Positions 23,859 through 32,675 of a stretch of DNA of 42,940 bases are shown here, piece after piece. The position numbers were made by a program, and so were the translations under genes. The notes under the pieces were generated by a model. It made no database searches. It worked only from the letters and a program-made list of their open reading frames with translations, and was not told the origin of the DNA. Each line of letters opens with the position of its first letter. Positions within the stretch are counted from its first letter, which is position 1. This stretch comes from Rikenellaceae bacterium (lineage in GTDB: Bacteria; Bacteroidota; Bacteroidia; Bacteroidales; UBA932), in NCBI GenBank assembly GCA_900771005.1, contig CAAGMI010000123.1, forward strand, positions 1-42,940, written 5' to 3'.

Positions 23859-24623
23859 TTACTTCTGATTGTCCCTGCGAGGACGACGGTCGCGGCGATC
23901 TCCGCCACGGCGGTCACCACGGTCACGACGATCTCCGCCACGGCCCTGGCCTGCTGCCTGTGAGTTAGCTGCTGCGAGAGCGGCAGGAGTAAGATCCTGA
24001 CGTCCGTACTTCTCACCGTTGCAGATCCAAACCTTTATTCCAAGGCAACCGACCTTTGTATGAGCTTCTGCCAATGCATAGTCGATATCTGCACGGAATG
24101 TATGGAGAGGTGTACGACCTTCCTTGAACATTTCGCTACGAGCCATTTCAGCACCGCCTACACGGCCGCTGATCTGGATCTTGATACCTTCTGCACCTAC
24201 TCTCATAGTGTTGGCTACTGCCATCTTGATGGCTCTACGGTAGCTTACACGACCCTCGATCTGACGAGCGATGGAGTCGGCTACGATGCTGGCATCAACC
24301 TCAGGACGCTTAACTTCATAAATGTTGATCTGAACGTCCTTCTTGGTAACCTTCTTAAGCTCTTCCTTGAGTTTGTCAACTTCTGAACCACCCTTTCCGA
24401 TGATGAATCCCGGACGGGCTGCATAGATAGTGACAGTGATGAGCTTCAGAGTTCTCTCAATGACAATCTTGCTGAGGCTGGCCTTTGCGAGGCGGTTGGT
24501 AAGATATTTACGAATCTCGTAGTCTTCTGCGATCTTCTCTGCATAGTTACCACCACACCAGTTAGAGTCCCAACCACGGGTGATACCGATTCTGTTGCTG
24601 ATAGGATTTGTTTTCTGTCCCAT
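23859..24623 (-). CDS. rpsC: Small-subunit ribosomal protein S3
   Basis: Forms the mRNA entry and helicase site of the 30S head. The 254-residue protein has the N-terminal KH domain (ARPGFIIGKGGSEVDKLKEE) and the C-terminal domain (GRVGGAEMARSE, GRTPLHTFRADIDYA). It ends in an Arg/Asp/Gly repeat tail of about 30 residues. It is the last gene of the rplC-rpsC block, one base after rplV. The usual downstream neighbour rplP is missing here and is found near 13.9 kb. Confidence 0.98.
   Translation of the reverse strand: MGQKTNPISNRIGITRGWDSNWCGGNYAEKIAEDYEIRKYLTNRLAKASLSKIVIERTLKLITVTIYAARPGFIIGKGGSEVDKLKEELKKVTKKDVQINIYEVKRPEVDASIVADSIARQIEGRVSYRRAIKMAVANTMRVGAEGIKIQISGRVGGAEMARSEMFKEGRTPLHTFRADIDYALAEAHTKVGCLGIKVWICNGEKYGRQDLTPAALAAANSQAAGQGRGGDRRDRGDRRGGDRRDRRPRRDNQK
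23887..23943. repeat. Tandem repeat coding the S3 Arg/Asp/Gly tail
   Basis: Bases 23887-23910 and 23920-23943 are 24-base direct repeats differing at two positions, with a 33-base period. They encode the repeated GGDRRDR units of the S3 C-terminus. The tail resembles RGG-type RNA-binding segments. Confidence 0.85.
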
Positions 24624-24624
24624 A

Positions 24625-25041
24625 TTACTTGTTCTCTACTGGTTGTTTTACATCGAGGATAATAGTAACGTGGTTAGAACGCTTGCGGATACGTCCGGCT
24701 CTTCCCTGAGGGCATGGGCGGATGCGCTTGAGGGTGCGACCCTCGTCAACCATAATCGTCTTAACGAAAACGTTACCGTTCTCCAATTCTTTACTCTTGT
24801 CCTGATTCTTTGCTTCCCAGTTTGCGATAGCGCTGCGGAGAAGTTTCTCAAGACGTATAGATGCCTCTCTCTTTGAGAATTTCAAAAGATCGAGTGCGCG
24901 GTTTACCTCAACACCTCTGACTGTGTCAGCAACAAGACGCATCTTGCGCGGAGATGTTGGAACATCATTCAGCTTTGCAATAGCTGTGGTCTTCTTAGCT
25001 TCCTTGAGCTTTTCGGCCATAAGTCTTTTACGAGCTCCCAT
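24625..25041 (-). CDS. rplV: Large-subunit ribosomal protein L22
   Basis: Lines the exit tunnel, where its hairpin is a site of macrolide-resistance mutations. The 138-residue protein has a longer, basic N-terminus than many L22s, then SPRKMRLVADTVRG and C-terminal KRIRPCPQGRAGRIRKRSNH. Placed between rpsS and rpsC as usual. Confidence 0.97.
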   Translation of the reverse strand: MGARKRLMAEKLKEAKKTTAIAKLNDVPTSPRKMRLVADTVRGVEVNRALDLLKFSKREASIRLEKLLRSAIANWEAKNQDKSKELENGNVFVKTIMVDEGRTLKRIRPCPQGRAGRIRKRSNHVTIILDVKQPVENK

Positions 25042-25056
25042 TGTTGTATCTCCTTA

Positions 25057-25326
25057 TTACTTGTTGTTGCCTGAGTGGCCTTTGAATGTACGTGTTGGCG
25101 CAAATTCGCCGAGTTTGTGACCGACCATCTGCTCAGTTACATATACAGGAATAAACTTATTTCCGTTATGAACTGCGATCGTGTGGCCGATGAAGTCAGG
25201 TGAAATCATGCTGGCGCGAGACCAAGTCTTGACCACCTCTTTTTTCTTGCTACCATCATTCATAGCAAGAACCTTCTTTTCCAGTGCTTCCTGGATATAT
25301 GGACCTTTTCTTAATGAACGACTCAT
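25057..25326 (-). CDS. rpsS: Small-subunit ribosomal protein S19
   Basis: A 30S-head protein at the A-site finger contact. The 89-residue sequence MSRSLRKGPYIQEALEKKV and GHKLGEFAPTRTFKGHSG are diagnostic. Confidence 0.98.
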   Translation of the reverse strand: MSRSLRKGPYIQEALEKKVLAMNDGSKKKEVVKTWSRASMISPDFIGHTIAVHNGNKFIPVYVTEQMVGHKLGEFAPTRTFKGHSGNNK

Positions 25327-25348
25327 AATCTCTAAAGTTTAATTCCTG

Positions 25349-26173
25349 TTATTTCTTTCTTCTCTCGATAATGAACTTGTTTGAAGAAGCCTTAGGATTA
25401 CGTGTCTTGTATCCCTTAGCTGGCAATCCCTTGCGTGAACGTGGATGTCCACCGGATGCACGACCTTCACCACCACCCATAGGGTGATCTACAGGGTTCA
25501 TTACAACACCACGGTTGTGAGGACGTCTGCCAAGCCATCTGCGACGACCTGCCTTTCCGTCTGACTCAAGATTGTGGTCTGGATTCGATACTGTGCCCAC
25601 AGTTGCGCGGCAGCTTACGAGAACCATACGGGTCTCGCCTGAAGGCAGGCGGAGAACTGCATGATTTCCTTCACGTGCAGCGAGCTGAGCGAATGTACCG
25701 GCTGAACGTGCCATTGCAGCACCCTGACCAGGACGAAGCTCGATATTGTGAACAAGTGTACCAACCGGAATTTCGCTTAGAGGAAGAGTGTTACCTACCT
25801 CAGGAGCTACACCGCTACCTGATGCGACAACCTGTCCAACCTTGATTCCGTCAGGAGCGATGATATATCTCTTCTCTCCATCTTCATACTGCACAAGAGC
25901 GATGCGTGCGCTGCGGTTCGGATCGTACTCGATGGTAAGAACCTTTGCTGTGCATTCGTCCTTGTCACGACGGAAATCGATGATACGGTACATTTTCTTG
26001 TGACCGCCACCGATGTAACGTACGGTCATCTGACCGGTGTTGTTACGTCCGCCTGTGCTCTTAAGAGGTTCCAACAATGATTTCTGTGGTTTGTTGGTGG
26101 TAATTTCAGCGAATGAGCTGATCACCTTGTTTCTCTGACCCGGGGTTGCCGGTTTGAATTTTTTAACAGCCAT
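25349..26173 (-). CDS. rplB: Large-subunit ribosomal protein L2
   Basis: Required for subunit association and peptidyl transfer. The 274-residue protein includes TGGRNNTGQMTVRYIGGGHK and the C-terminal PVDHPMGGGEGRASGGHPRS, which contains the catalytically important His region. It lies between rplW and rpsS. Confidence 0.98.
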   Translation of the reverse strand: MAVKKFKPATPGQRNKVISSFAEITTNKPQKSLLEPLKSTGGRNNTGQMTVRYIGGGHKKMYRIIDFRRDKDECTAKVLTIEYDPNRSARIALVQYEDGEKRYIIAPDGIKVGQVVASGSGVAPEVGNTLPLSEIPVGTLVHNIELRPGQGAAMARSAGTFAQLAAREGNHAVLRLPSGETRMVLVSCRATVGTVSNPDHNLESDGKAGRRRWLGRRPHNRGVVMNPVDHPMGGGEGRASGGHPRSRKGLPAKGYKTRNPKASSNKFIIERRKK

Positions 26174-26186
26174 TGTCTAACCCTCC

Positions 26187-26477
26187 TTAAATATTAGCGT
26201 AGAAATCAATCTTATCCTCACCTGCAAGGCTGATATAAGCCTTCTTGAAGTGATTCATACGGCCGCGGAGAAGACCTGCCTTGGTGTAGCGGGATTTTCT
26301 CTTTCCGTTGTAATTGACTGTGTTAACTTCTGCAACAGAGACACCATACATCTTCTCTATCGCTTCCTTGATCTGAAGTTTATTGGCGTTACGATCTACG
26401 ATAAAGCCATAACGGTTCAACTTTTCGCCCTGAGCCGTCAACTTCTCTGTAACTATTGGCTTAATGATAATTCCCAT
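26187..26477 (-). CDS. rplW: Large-subunit ribosomal protein L23
   Basis: Exit-site protein that docks trigger factor and SRP. The 96-residue product begins MGIIIKPIVTEKLTAQGE and has YGFIVDRNANKLQIKEAIEK, the usual L23 core, here in the short form. Confidence 0.96.
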   Translation of the reverse strand: MGIIIKPIVTEKLTAQGEKLNRYGFIVDRNANKLQIKEAIEKMYGVSVAEVNTVNYNGKRKSRYTKAGLLRGRMNHFKKAYISLAGEDKIDFYANI

Positions 26478-26489
26478 CTTCTTGACTTA

Positions 26490-27122
26490 TTAGCGCTGGC
26501 ATCTTTCTGAAAGGATGTCCTGTACACCGTCAACAAGCACCATTGAATTTGCATTCATGACTGCGTATGTGTTGATTTCGTCTACAGTGATGACATTGAC
26601 CTCAGGAAGGTTGCGTGATGAAAGATAGATATTGTCTGAATTCTCCGGGAGAACGAAGAGGACCTTGCGGGAACCTGCCTTGATGTTGGTGAGGATCTGA
26701 AGGAACTCCTTGGTCTTTGGAGCGTCCAGTGTGAACGGTTCAACAAGAACGATCGCATTCTCCTGTGCCTTGTAAGAAAGGGCTGAGATGCGGGCAAGCT
26801 TCTTGAGCTTCTTGTTCAACTTGTTATGATAGAAACGTGGAACTGGTCCGAATACACGGCCACCTCCTACGAAGATGTTGGCCTTGAGTGAGCCATGACG
26901 TGCACCGCCGCCGCCTTTCTGGCGACCAAGCTTCTTGGTGCTGTGTGCGATCTCGCTGCGGTCCTTTGTCTTGGAATTACCGTGACGCTGGTTAGCAAGA
27001 TACTGAACTACGTCAAGATAAATGGCATGGTCATTCGGCTGAACGCCAAAGACGTTTGCGTCAAGAGTTACTTTCTTTCCGGAATCTGTTCCGTCGATTT
27101 TCAAAACTGATAACTGTTTCAT
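26490..27122 (-). CDS. rplD: Large-subunit ribosomal protein L4
   Basis: A tunnel-lining protein and, in E. coli, repressor of the S10 operon. The 210-residue product contains HSTKKLGRQKGGGGARHG and GPVPRFYHNKLNKKLKKLA. ATG 27122 (MKQLSVLKIDG) is chosen over an upstream in-frame start because it lies four bases after the rplC stop. Confidence 0.96.
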   Translation of the reverse strand: MKQLSVLKIDGTDSGKKVTLDANVFGVQPNDHAIYLDVVQYLANQRHGNSKTKDRSEIAHSTKKLGRQKGGGGARHGSLKANIFVGGGRVFGPVPRFYHNKLNKKLKKLARISALSYKAQENAIVLVEPFTLDAPKTKEFLQILTNIKAGSRKVLFVLPENSDNIYLSSRNLPEVNVITVDEINTYAVMNANSMVLVDGVQDILSERCQR

Positions 27123-27126
27123 AACT

Positions 27127-27753
27127 CTATGCCTCCACAATTACATATGAACCTCTGGCTCCTGGAACGGAACCCTTGACAACGAGAATATTATTCTCAG
27201 GGATAACCTTTACGACGCGGAGGTTGAATACCTTTACGCGCTCATCTCCCATGTGTCCGCCCATGCGCATGCCAGGCATAACGCGTGAAGGCCATGAAGA
27301 TGCACCCATTGAACCAGGGTGACGAAGGCGGTTGTGCTGACCGTGTGTCTGGCCGCCGACTCCGGCGAATCCGTAACGGTGAACAACGCCCTGGAAACCC
27401 TTACCCTTAGAAGTACCGACAACGTCAACATACTCGGTCTGAGACTCAAGAATGTCATTGACTGTGATGACGTCGCCCAGTTTCAGCTCTCTACCAAAGT
27501 CTGCCGGAACTTCGACAAGCTTTTTGTGAGGAGTGGTTCCTGCCTTTTTGAAATGCCCCAAAAGAGGCGCGCTGGCGTGCTTTTCTGTCGTTTCGTCATA
27601 GGCAAGCTGTACAGCGGCATAACCATCTTTCTCTACTGTACGCAACTGCGTAACAACGCACGGACCAGCCTCGATAACGGTGCATGGTATGTTCTTACCA
27701 TCGGCACCGAAAACGGAAGTCATTCCGATTTTCTTTCCAATTAATCCAGGCAT
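27127..27753 (-). CDS. rplC: Large-subunit ribosomal protein L3
   Basis: An early-assembly protein near the peptidyl transferase centre. The 208-residue product starts MPGLIGKKIGMTSVFGADG and holds the GTSKGKGFQGVVHRYGFAG and HGQHNRLRHPGSMGAS segments. It is the first gene of a seven-gene block with its own promoter. rpsJ (S10), the usual upstream neighbour, is not present. Confidence 0.98.
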   Translation of the reverse strand: MPGLIGKKIGMTSVFGADGKNIPCTVIEAGPCVVTQLRTVEKDGYAAVQLAYDETTEKHASAPLLGHFKKAGTTPHKKLVEVPADFGRELKLGDVITVNDILESQTEYVDVVGTSKGKGFQGVVHRYGFAGVGGQTHGQHNRLRHPGSMGASSWPSRVMPGMRMGGHMGDERVKVFNLRVVKVIPENNILVVKGSVPGARGSYVIVEA

Positions 27754-27814
27754 TGGTTTAATTAATTAATTGTTAATCAATACTTTATTAGTATCTCCGC
27801 AATTTTGCGGGCTG

Positions 27815-27844
27815 CAAATGTACTAATAATTTCGCAAACTACAA
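27815..27844 (-). promoter_or_regulatory. Promoter of the rplC-rpsC block
   Basis: On minus: TTG (27842-27844), 19 bases, TACATTTG (27815-27822), an exact consensus match, continuing TTTGCAG like the rplP and tRNA promoters. The predicted leader to rplC is about 55 bases. Confidence 0.82.
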
Positions 27845-27908
27845 AGAATTGATTTACAATATTTTTCTGTCCCTCCGCGCACGTGTGCGGATTGAATGAT
27901 AAAATAAG

Positions 27909-27916
27909 TATATTTG
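27909..27916 (+). promoter_or_regulatory. -7 box of the cdaA operon
   Basis: TATATTTG matches TAnnTTTG and ends six bases before the cdaA ATG, predicting a leaderless transcript. No TTG stands at the standard spacing. Confidence 0.55.
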
Positions 27917-27922
27917 TAGGTT

Positions 27923-28732
27923 ATGGTTTTGAACATGTTCGGATTTCTCAACTGGTCTTTTGTGGATCTTCTTGACATACTGATGGTTGCGGCCATCATA
28001 TTTGTCATTTTCAGATGGATTAAAGGGTCTTCGGCGCGGAATATCTTCGTAGCCATCATTATCCTGCTGATTGTAAGGGTTGTCGCCGTCGCGCTGAACA
28101 TGAAGATGATGTCGGCCCTGATGAGCACCGTGCTTGACGTGGGTGTAATAGCCCTCATCGTCATCTTCCAGCCTGAGATACGCAGATTTCTCAACAATTT
28201 CGGGCACAATGCCGGGATAGAGAAGGGCAAGAAGTTCGTCCTCGAGAAAATACTCAACCAGAAATCGTCGAATGTGGGCAGCAAAGCCATCAAGGAAATA
28301 GCCGAGGCCTGCAAGGAGATGTCGGGACAGAAAACGGGTGCTCTGATAGTTGTCAGGCATCATGACACCATCGAGGAAATAATGTCGACAGGTGACGAAA
28401 TTGACGCCATAGTCAGCAAGCGACTGATAATGAACATATTCTTCAAGAATTCACCGCTCCACGACGGAGCCATGATAATAGACAACGACAGGATTATGGC
28501 CGCAAGGTGCACCCTGCCGATCACTGACAGGCAGGACATACCGGCATCATTCGGCATGAGACACAAGGCCGCAATCGGGCTTTCAGAAACCTGTGACGCG
28601 GACGTCATCGTGGTAAGCGAACAGACCGGCAGGATATCCTTCGTCCACGAAGGCAATGTCAAGGAGGTCAAAAGCATCAACAGCCTGAAACTCCTCATCG
28701 GAGAAACGGAAGAAGAAACCGGCAAGGAATAG
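27923..28732 (+). CDS. cdaA: Membrane diadenylate cyclase CdaA
   Basis: Condenses two ATP to cyclic di-AMP, a second messenger for turgor and cell-wall control. The 269-residue protein has three N-terminal transmembrane helices (about residues 12-32, 40-58, 65-82) and a DisA_N cyclase domain with DGA at 181-183 and RHK at 213-215, where RHR is the more common form. ATG 27923 follows a promoter box directly; Met5 is an alternative. It is the first of eight tightly packed plus-strand genes. Its stop shares a base with the mutS2 GTG. Confidence 0.95.
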   Translation: MVLNMFGFLNWSFVDLLDILMVAAIIFVIFRWIKGSSARNIFVAIIILLIVRVVAVALNMKMMSALMSTVLDVGVIALIVIFQPEIRRFLNNFGHNAGIEKGKKFVLEKILNQKSSNVGSKAIKEIAEACKEMSGQKTGALIVVRHHDTIEEIMSTGDEIDAIVSKRLIMNIFFKNSPLHDGAMIIDNDRIMAARCTLPITDRQDIPASFGMRHKAAIGLSETCDADVIVVSEQTGRISFVHEGNVKEVKSINSLKLLIGETEEETGKE

Positions 28733-31203
28733 TGGAAGAGCAGCTGATAGACAGAAGACTTGAATCCAAACTGGGGTTTGACAAAATCCGCGAGATCATT
28801 TCAAACCGCTGTATGACGGATTATGCATCGGAGAGAGTATCCGGAGAATGTTTTTCTTCGGATGGGGACGTCATCCGCAAGAGGCTTCTGCTCACGGACG
28901 AGATGCGTCTTATCCTGATGTTCGAGGACAACTTCCCTACCAGCGGTTACATTGACGCGCTGCCGTTCCTGGAACCACTTCAGCAGGAAGGCTACAGCAT
29001 CGACGTCCTCTCACTGGCCAAGTTGAAGACGCTGATGGACACCACAAGGCGTGTCGTAAACTTCTTCGCCCTCATCAAGGACGGAGTGTATCCGAACCTC
29101 AAAAGACTTTCATCCCCCGTTTCCACTTTCCCGGAAATCCTCAGGCGCATAGAAACCATACTGGACAAATACGGTGACATCAAGGATTCCGCTTCCGACG
29201 AACTGTTCAGCATAAGGAAATCCCTGCGCGACAAGGAAAACGCCATCTCAAAAAGGGCGGGAGCCATACTGAAAAAGGCGCAGGAGGACGGGATCATCGA
29301 TGAGTCCGCATCCGTCACCATCCGTGACGGAAAGTTCCTGATACCTGTAAGTTCAGCCAGCAAGAAAAGGATACAGGGATTCGTATACGACGAGTCTGCC
29401 ACCGGCAAGACAACTTTCATCGAACCGGCCGAAATAATCGAACTCGAAAATGAAATAAGCGAACTGCATTTCGCCGAAACGCGCGAGATAGCCAGGATAC
29501 TGTACCAATTCAGTGAATTCCTCCGTCCTTACATACCGGAACTGATGGGATGTGCAGCCTTTATCGGGGAAATCGATTTCCTCATGGCAAAGGCGCAGAC
29601 GGCTCTTGATTTCATTGCAGGCATGCCTGTTACGTCCAAGGACGGACGGCTCGATCTGAGAAAAGCCAGACATCCCCTGCTGGAAAAGGCGTTGAAAAAG
29701 GAAGGCAAGGAAATGTGCCCCCTGACAGTTACGCTGACTCCGCAGAAAAGGATACTGCTCATTTCCGGTCCGAATGCCGGAGGTAAGTCAGTATGTCTGA
29801 AGACCGTGGGGCTGCTCCAGTATATGTTCCAGTGGGGCATGCTCATACCTACCTCGGAAAGCTCCGAACTGCCCGTATTCAAGAGAATCGTGGTCAGCAT
29901 AGGCGATGACCAGTCCCTTGAAAACGACCTCAGTACCTACAGTTCATTCCTCTGTGACATGAGGGATATGCTCGCTTGCGCCGACGGCGACTCTCTGGTG
30001 CTGATCGACGAATTCGGAGCCGGCACCGAGCCTGCGGCGGGAGGAGCGATTGCGGAGGCCATACTCAGTGAAATAGACAAAAGAGGGGTGTACGGCGTCA
30101 TAACGACACATTACACCAATCTCAAGTTATACGCCGCTACGGCCGAAACATCCGTAATCAACGGAGCGATGCTCTACGACGCATCCAGGATAGAGCCTCT
30201 GTTCCAGTTGCAGATAGGACTCCCTGGCAACTCGTTCGCTTTCGAACTGGCGCGCAAGATGCGTCTCCCGGAATCGATAGTGAAAGATGCCGAAAACCGT
30301 GCGGGGGAAGAATTCGTCGGGATAGAGAAAAATCTTCGCAGAATCGCCCGCAACCGTCGTGCGCTGGATGAAAAACTCCAGAAGGTAAAGCACGCCGACA
30401 AGAACCTTGAGGGTCTGACGCAAAGGTACGAACAGGAACTGGAAGACATAAAGAACCAGAAAAAGGCCATACTCGAACAGGCCAGGAAACAGGCCGAGGA
30501 TATCGTGAAAGGAGCCGGCAGCCAGGTGGAAAAGACCATACGCGTCATCAAGGAATCCCAGGCGGACAAGACCAGGACAAAACAGGCACGAGCCGAACTG
30601 CAGGGTTTCCTGTCCGCGATAGAGCAGAAGAAAACCCGGCAGCAAGCCATCCAGGATCAGTATATCGACCAGAAGATCGCCCAACTTCAGAAAAAGAAAA
30701 AAACGCAGGCGCCGAGCGAGCAGGCAAAACCCGAACAGCTCAAGGTGGGAGAAAAGGTACGCATCAAGGACAACGGGCTTGTAGGCGAGGTTTCCAAGGT
30801 CTCACCAAAAGCCGTGACCATCATAGTCGGCAACATAAGCAGCACGATGGCTCCCGGCAGGGTCGAGAGGATTTCTTCCAACGAATTCAGGGAAACTTCA
30901 AGAAAAATCTTCAAACCGAAGATCCAGAGCGTCGATCATTCGATTACGGAACGGAAATTGAAGTTCTCTCCGGAGCTTGACATCCGCGGAGAAAGACTCT
31001 CGGATGCGCTGGACATAGTGACTCATTTCGTCGATGACGCCATAATGCTGAATGTCGGCACCGTACGCATCATCCACGGCAAAGGGACAGGAGTCCTTCA
31101 CGAGGAGATACAGAAATACCTGAGAACGATACCCGGTGTGGCGGCAGTCAGGGATGAGGATATAAGAAACGGAGGATCGGGAGTTACGATAGTTGATTTT
31201 TAA
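28732..31203 (+). CDS. mutS2: MutS2 family ATPase/endonuclease
   Basis: MutS2 acts on branched DNA and, in some bacteria, on collided ribosomes. The 823-residue protein has a MutS-like clamp and lever region, an ABC ATPase with Walker A GPNAGGKS (346-353) and Walker B LVLIDEFGAG (about 422-431), a long coiled coil (about 530-650), and a C-terminal Smr nuclease domain with LDIRGER and HGKGTG. It lacks the mismatch-recognition domain of MutS1. The start is GTG 28732, overlapping the cdaA TAG, with AAGGA just upstream. Its stop overlaps the yraN ATG by one base. Confidence 0.96.
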   Translation: MEEQLIDRRLESKLGFDKIREIISNRCMTDYASERVSGECFSSDGDVIRKRLLLTDEMRLILMFEDNFPTSGYIDALPFLEPLQQEGYSIDVLSLAKLKTLMDTTRRVVNFFALIKDGVYPNLKRLSSPVSTFPEILRRIETILDKYGDIKDSASDELFSIRKSLRDKENAISKRAGAILKKAQEDGIIDESASVTIRDGKFLIPVSSASKKRIQGFVYDESATGKTTFIEPAEIIELENEISELHFAETREIARILYQFSEFLRPYIPELMGCAAFIGEIDFLMAKAQTALDFIAGMPVTSKDGRLDLRKARHPLLEKALKKEGKEMCPLTVTLTPQKRILLISGPNAGGKSVCLKTVGLLQYMFQWGMLIPTSESSELPVFKRIVVSIGDDQSLENDLSTYSSFLCDMRDMLACADGDSLVLIDEFGAGTEPAAGGAIAEAILSEIDKRGVYGVITTHYTNLKLYAATAETSVINGAMLYDASRIEPLFQLQIGLPGNSFAFELARKMRLPESIVKDAENRAGEEFVGIEKNLRRIARNRRALDEKLQKVKHADKNLEGLTQRYEQELEDIKNQKKAILEQARKQAEDIVKGAGSQVEKTIRVIKESQADKTRTKQARAELQGFLSAIEQKKTRQQAIQDQYIDQKIAQLQKKKKTQAPSEQAKPEQLKVGEKVRIKDNGLVGEVSKVSPKAVTIIVGNISSTMAPGRVERISSNEFRETSRKIFKPKIQSVDHSITERKLKFSPELDIRGERLSDALDIVTHFVDDAIMLNVGTVRIIHGKGTGVLHEEIQKYLRTIPGVAAVRDEDIRNGGSGVTIVDF

Positions 31204-31586
31204 TGGGAAAAGAAAGACAACGAGTAGGGAGACAGGGAGAGGATGAGGCTTGTCTTTACCTGATAAAACTGGGACATACGATTGTTGAAAGGAACTGGAG
31301 ATACGGCCATCTGGAAACGGATATCATTTCCCTGATCGGCAACGAGCTCCATTTCGTGGAGGTGAAAAGCAGGACGGAGCCTGTCGCAGCCGATCCGGAA
31401 GTGAACGTAAACAGGAACAAAAGGCGGAGGATCGTTTCATGCGCACTGGCATACCTGAACAGCGAGAAGCGTGCGTGGCTGCCTGAAGACCTGGAGCTGT
31501 GCCTCGATGTCATCACGGTGGTGTTCCGCGAGAATGAAGATGAAATAGAATATTATCCTAAAGCATTTATACCGATATATGATTAA
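31203..31586 (+). CDS. yraN: UPF0102 (YraN) family endonuclease-like protein
   Basis: A 127-residue protein of the YraN family, with a restriction-endonuclease-like fold. The PD-(D/E)xK-type residues are present: Glu38 and Asp40 in HLETD, and Glu53 and Lys55 in FVEVKSR. The cellular role is not established; a part in DNA processing is inferred from the fold and the mutS2 neighbour. Its last eight bases overlap the start of the next gene. Confidence 0.92.
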   Translation: MGKERQRVGRQGEDEACLYLIKLGHTIVERNWRYGHLETDIISLIGNELHFVEVKSRTEPVAADPEVNVNRNKRRRIVSCALAYLNSEKRAWLPEDLELCLDVITVVFRENEDEIEYYPKAFIPIYD

Positions 31587-32670
31587 CCATAATTATTGCG
31601 TCATACTCGCTGGCGGCGGAGGCTCGAGATTCTGGCCGGTCAGCAGGGAAGACAGACCGAAACAGTTTCTCGATTTCACGGCCTCAGGCAAGTCATTCCT
31701 GAGAATGACCTTCGAAAGGATGTCCAAGATAATCCCTACCGAGAACATTCTGGTAGTCACTCTGGACAAATTTGCAGGGATGGTCAAGGATGAGATCCCA
31801 GAGCTGAAAGACGGGAACCTGCTGCTGGAACCTTTCGGCAAGCACACCGCACCTTCAATCGCGTTCGCAACCTACAAACTGCTGCGAAGGGATCCGGATG
31901 CCGTCATGGTGTCCACTCCTGCCGACCACATCATAGAAAACCTGCATCTCTTCGAGGAAACGATCTCATACGCCCTCGATTATGCTGCCAAGAAGGAAGT
32001 GCTGATTACGCTGGGAGTAGTCCCTACCAACGCCGAGACCAATTTCGGTTACATACAGATGACCGACTCCGAGATAAAGATGGGAGAACCTGTCAAGGTG
32101 AAGACCTTCACCGAAAAGCCGAACGAAGAGCTGGCTGACGTCTTCTTCAAAAGCGGTGAATTCCTCTGGAACTCCGGCATTTTCATCTGGAAGGCCGAGA
32201 CGATACGCAAGGAACTGGAATCCCTCGCACCGGAAGTCACCTGCCTGTGGAAAGGATGGGAGAAGGCCCTCAATTCGGCAGGGGAGAGACAATTCCTCGA
32301 GAAGATTTATTCCGACAGCCCTACATTGTCCATAGACTACGCCGTGTTGGAGAAATCCGATAAGGTCTGGGTATATCCCGCAAGCTTCAAATGGGCGGAC
32401 ATCAGCAACTGGGAGTCACTGTACGAATATGTCACAGAGCACAACACCAATGGCAACGTATTGAAAGTCAAGGGCCCGCATATACTCAAGGAAACCAAGG
32501 ACTCGATAATCTACAGCCAGAGCGACGGTAAGCTCATAGCAATAAAGGGGTTGAAGAACTACATCGTCATCGACAAGGATGATGTACTTATGATCTGCCC
32601 TAACGAAGACGAATCATTCACAGATTTCAATTCCGAGCTGGCCATGCCGGAATTCGAGAAATACAGATAA
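31579..32670 (+). CDS. manC: Mannose-1-phosphate guanylyltransferase
   Basis: Makes GDP-mannose from GTP and mannose-1-phosphate for surface polysaccharides and glycoproteins. The 363-residue protein has the nucleotidyltransferase signature GGGGSRFWPVSREDRPKQF (residues 12-30), TPADHII and the FTEKP sugar-phosphate motif. The C-terminal isomerase domain of bifunctional enzymes is absent. It overlaps yraN by eight bases and is followed by thrA after five. Confidence 0.93.
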   Translation: MINHNYCVILAGGGGSRFWPVSREDRPKQFLDFTASGKSFLRMTFERMSKIIPTENILVVTLDKFAGMVKDEIPELKDGNLLLEPFGKHTAPSIAFATYKLLRRDPDAVMVSTPADHIIENLHLFEETISYALDYAAKKEVLITLGVVPTNAETNFGYIQMTDSEIKMGEPVKVKTFTEKPNEELADVFFKSGEFLWNSGIFIWKAETIRKELESLAPEVTCLWKGWEKALNSAGERQFLEKIYSDSPTLSIDYAVLEKSDKVWVYPASFKWADISNWESLYEYVTEHNTNGNVLKVKGPHILKETKDSIIYSQSDGKLIAIKGLKNYIVIDKDDVLMICPNEDESFTDFNSELAMPEFEKYR

Positions 32671-32675
32671 CAATT

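Noticed and set aside
23887..23943. Regular repeats that could suggest a small CRISPR-like array
   Set aside because: They lie inside rpsC in frame, code a repetitive tail, have no unique spacers, and no cas genes are present.
23780..24016. 79-codon N-terminal extension of the thioredoxin-like gene
   Set aside because: It would translate through the rpsC repeat tail and the terminator; the internal ATG starts a perfect lipoprotein signal.
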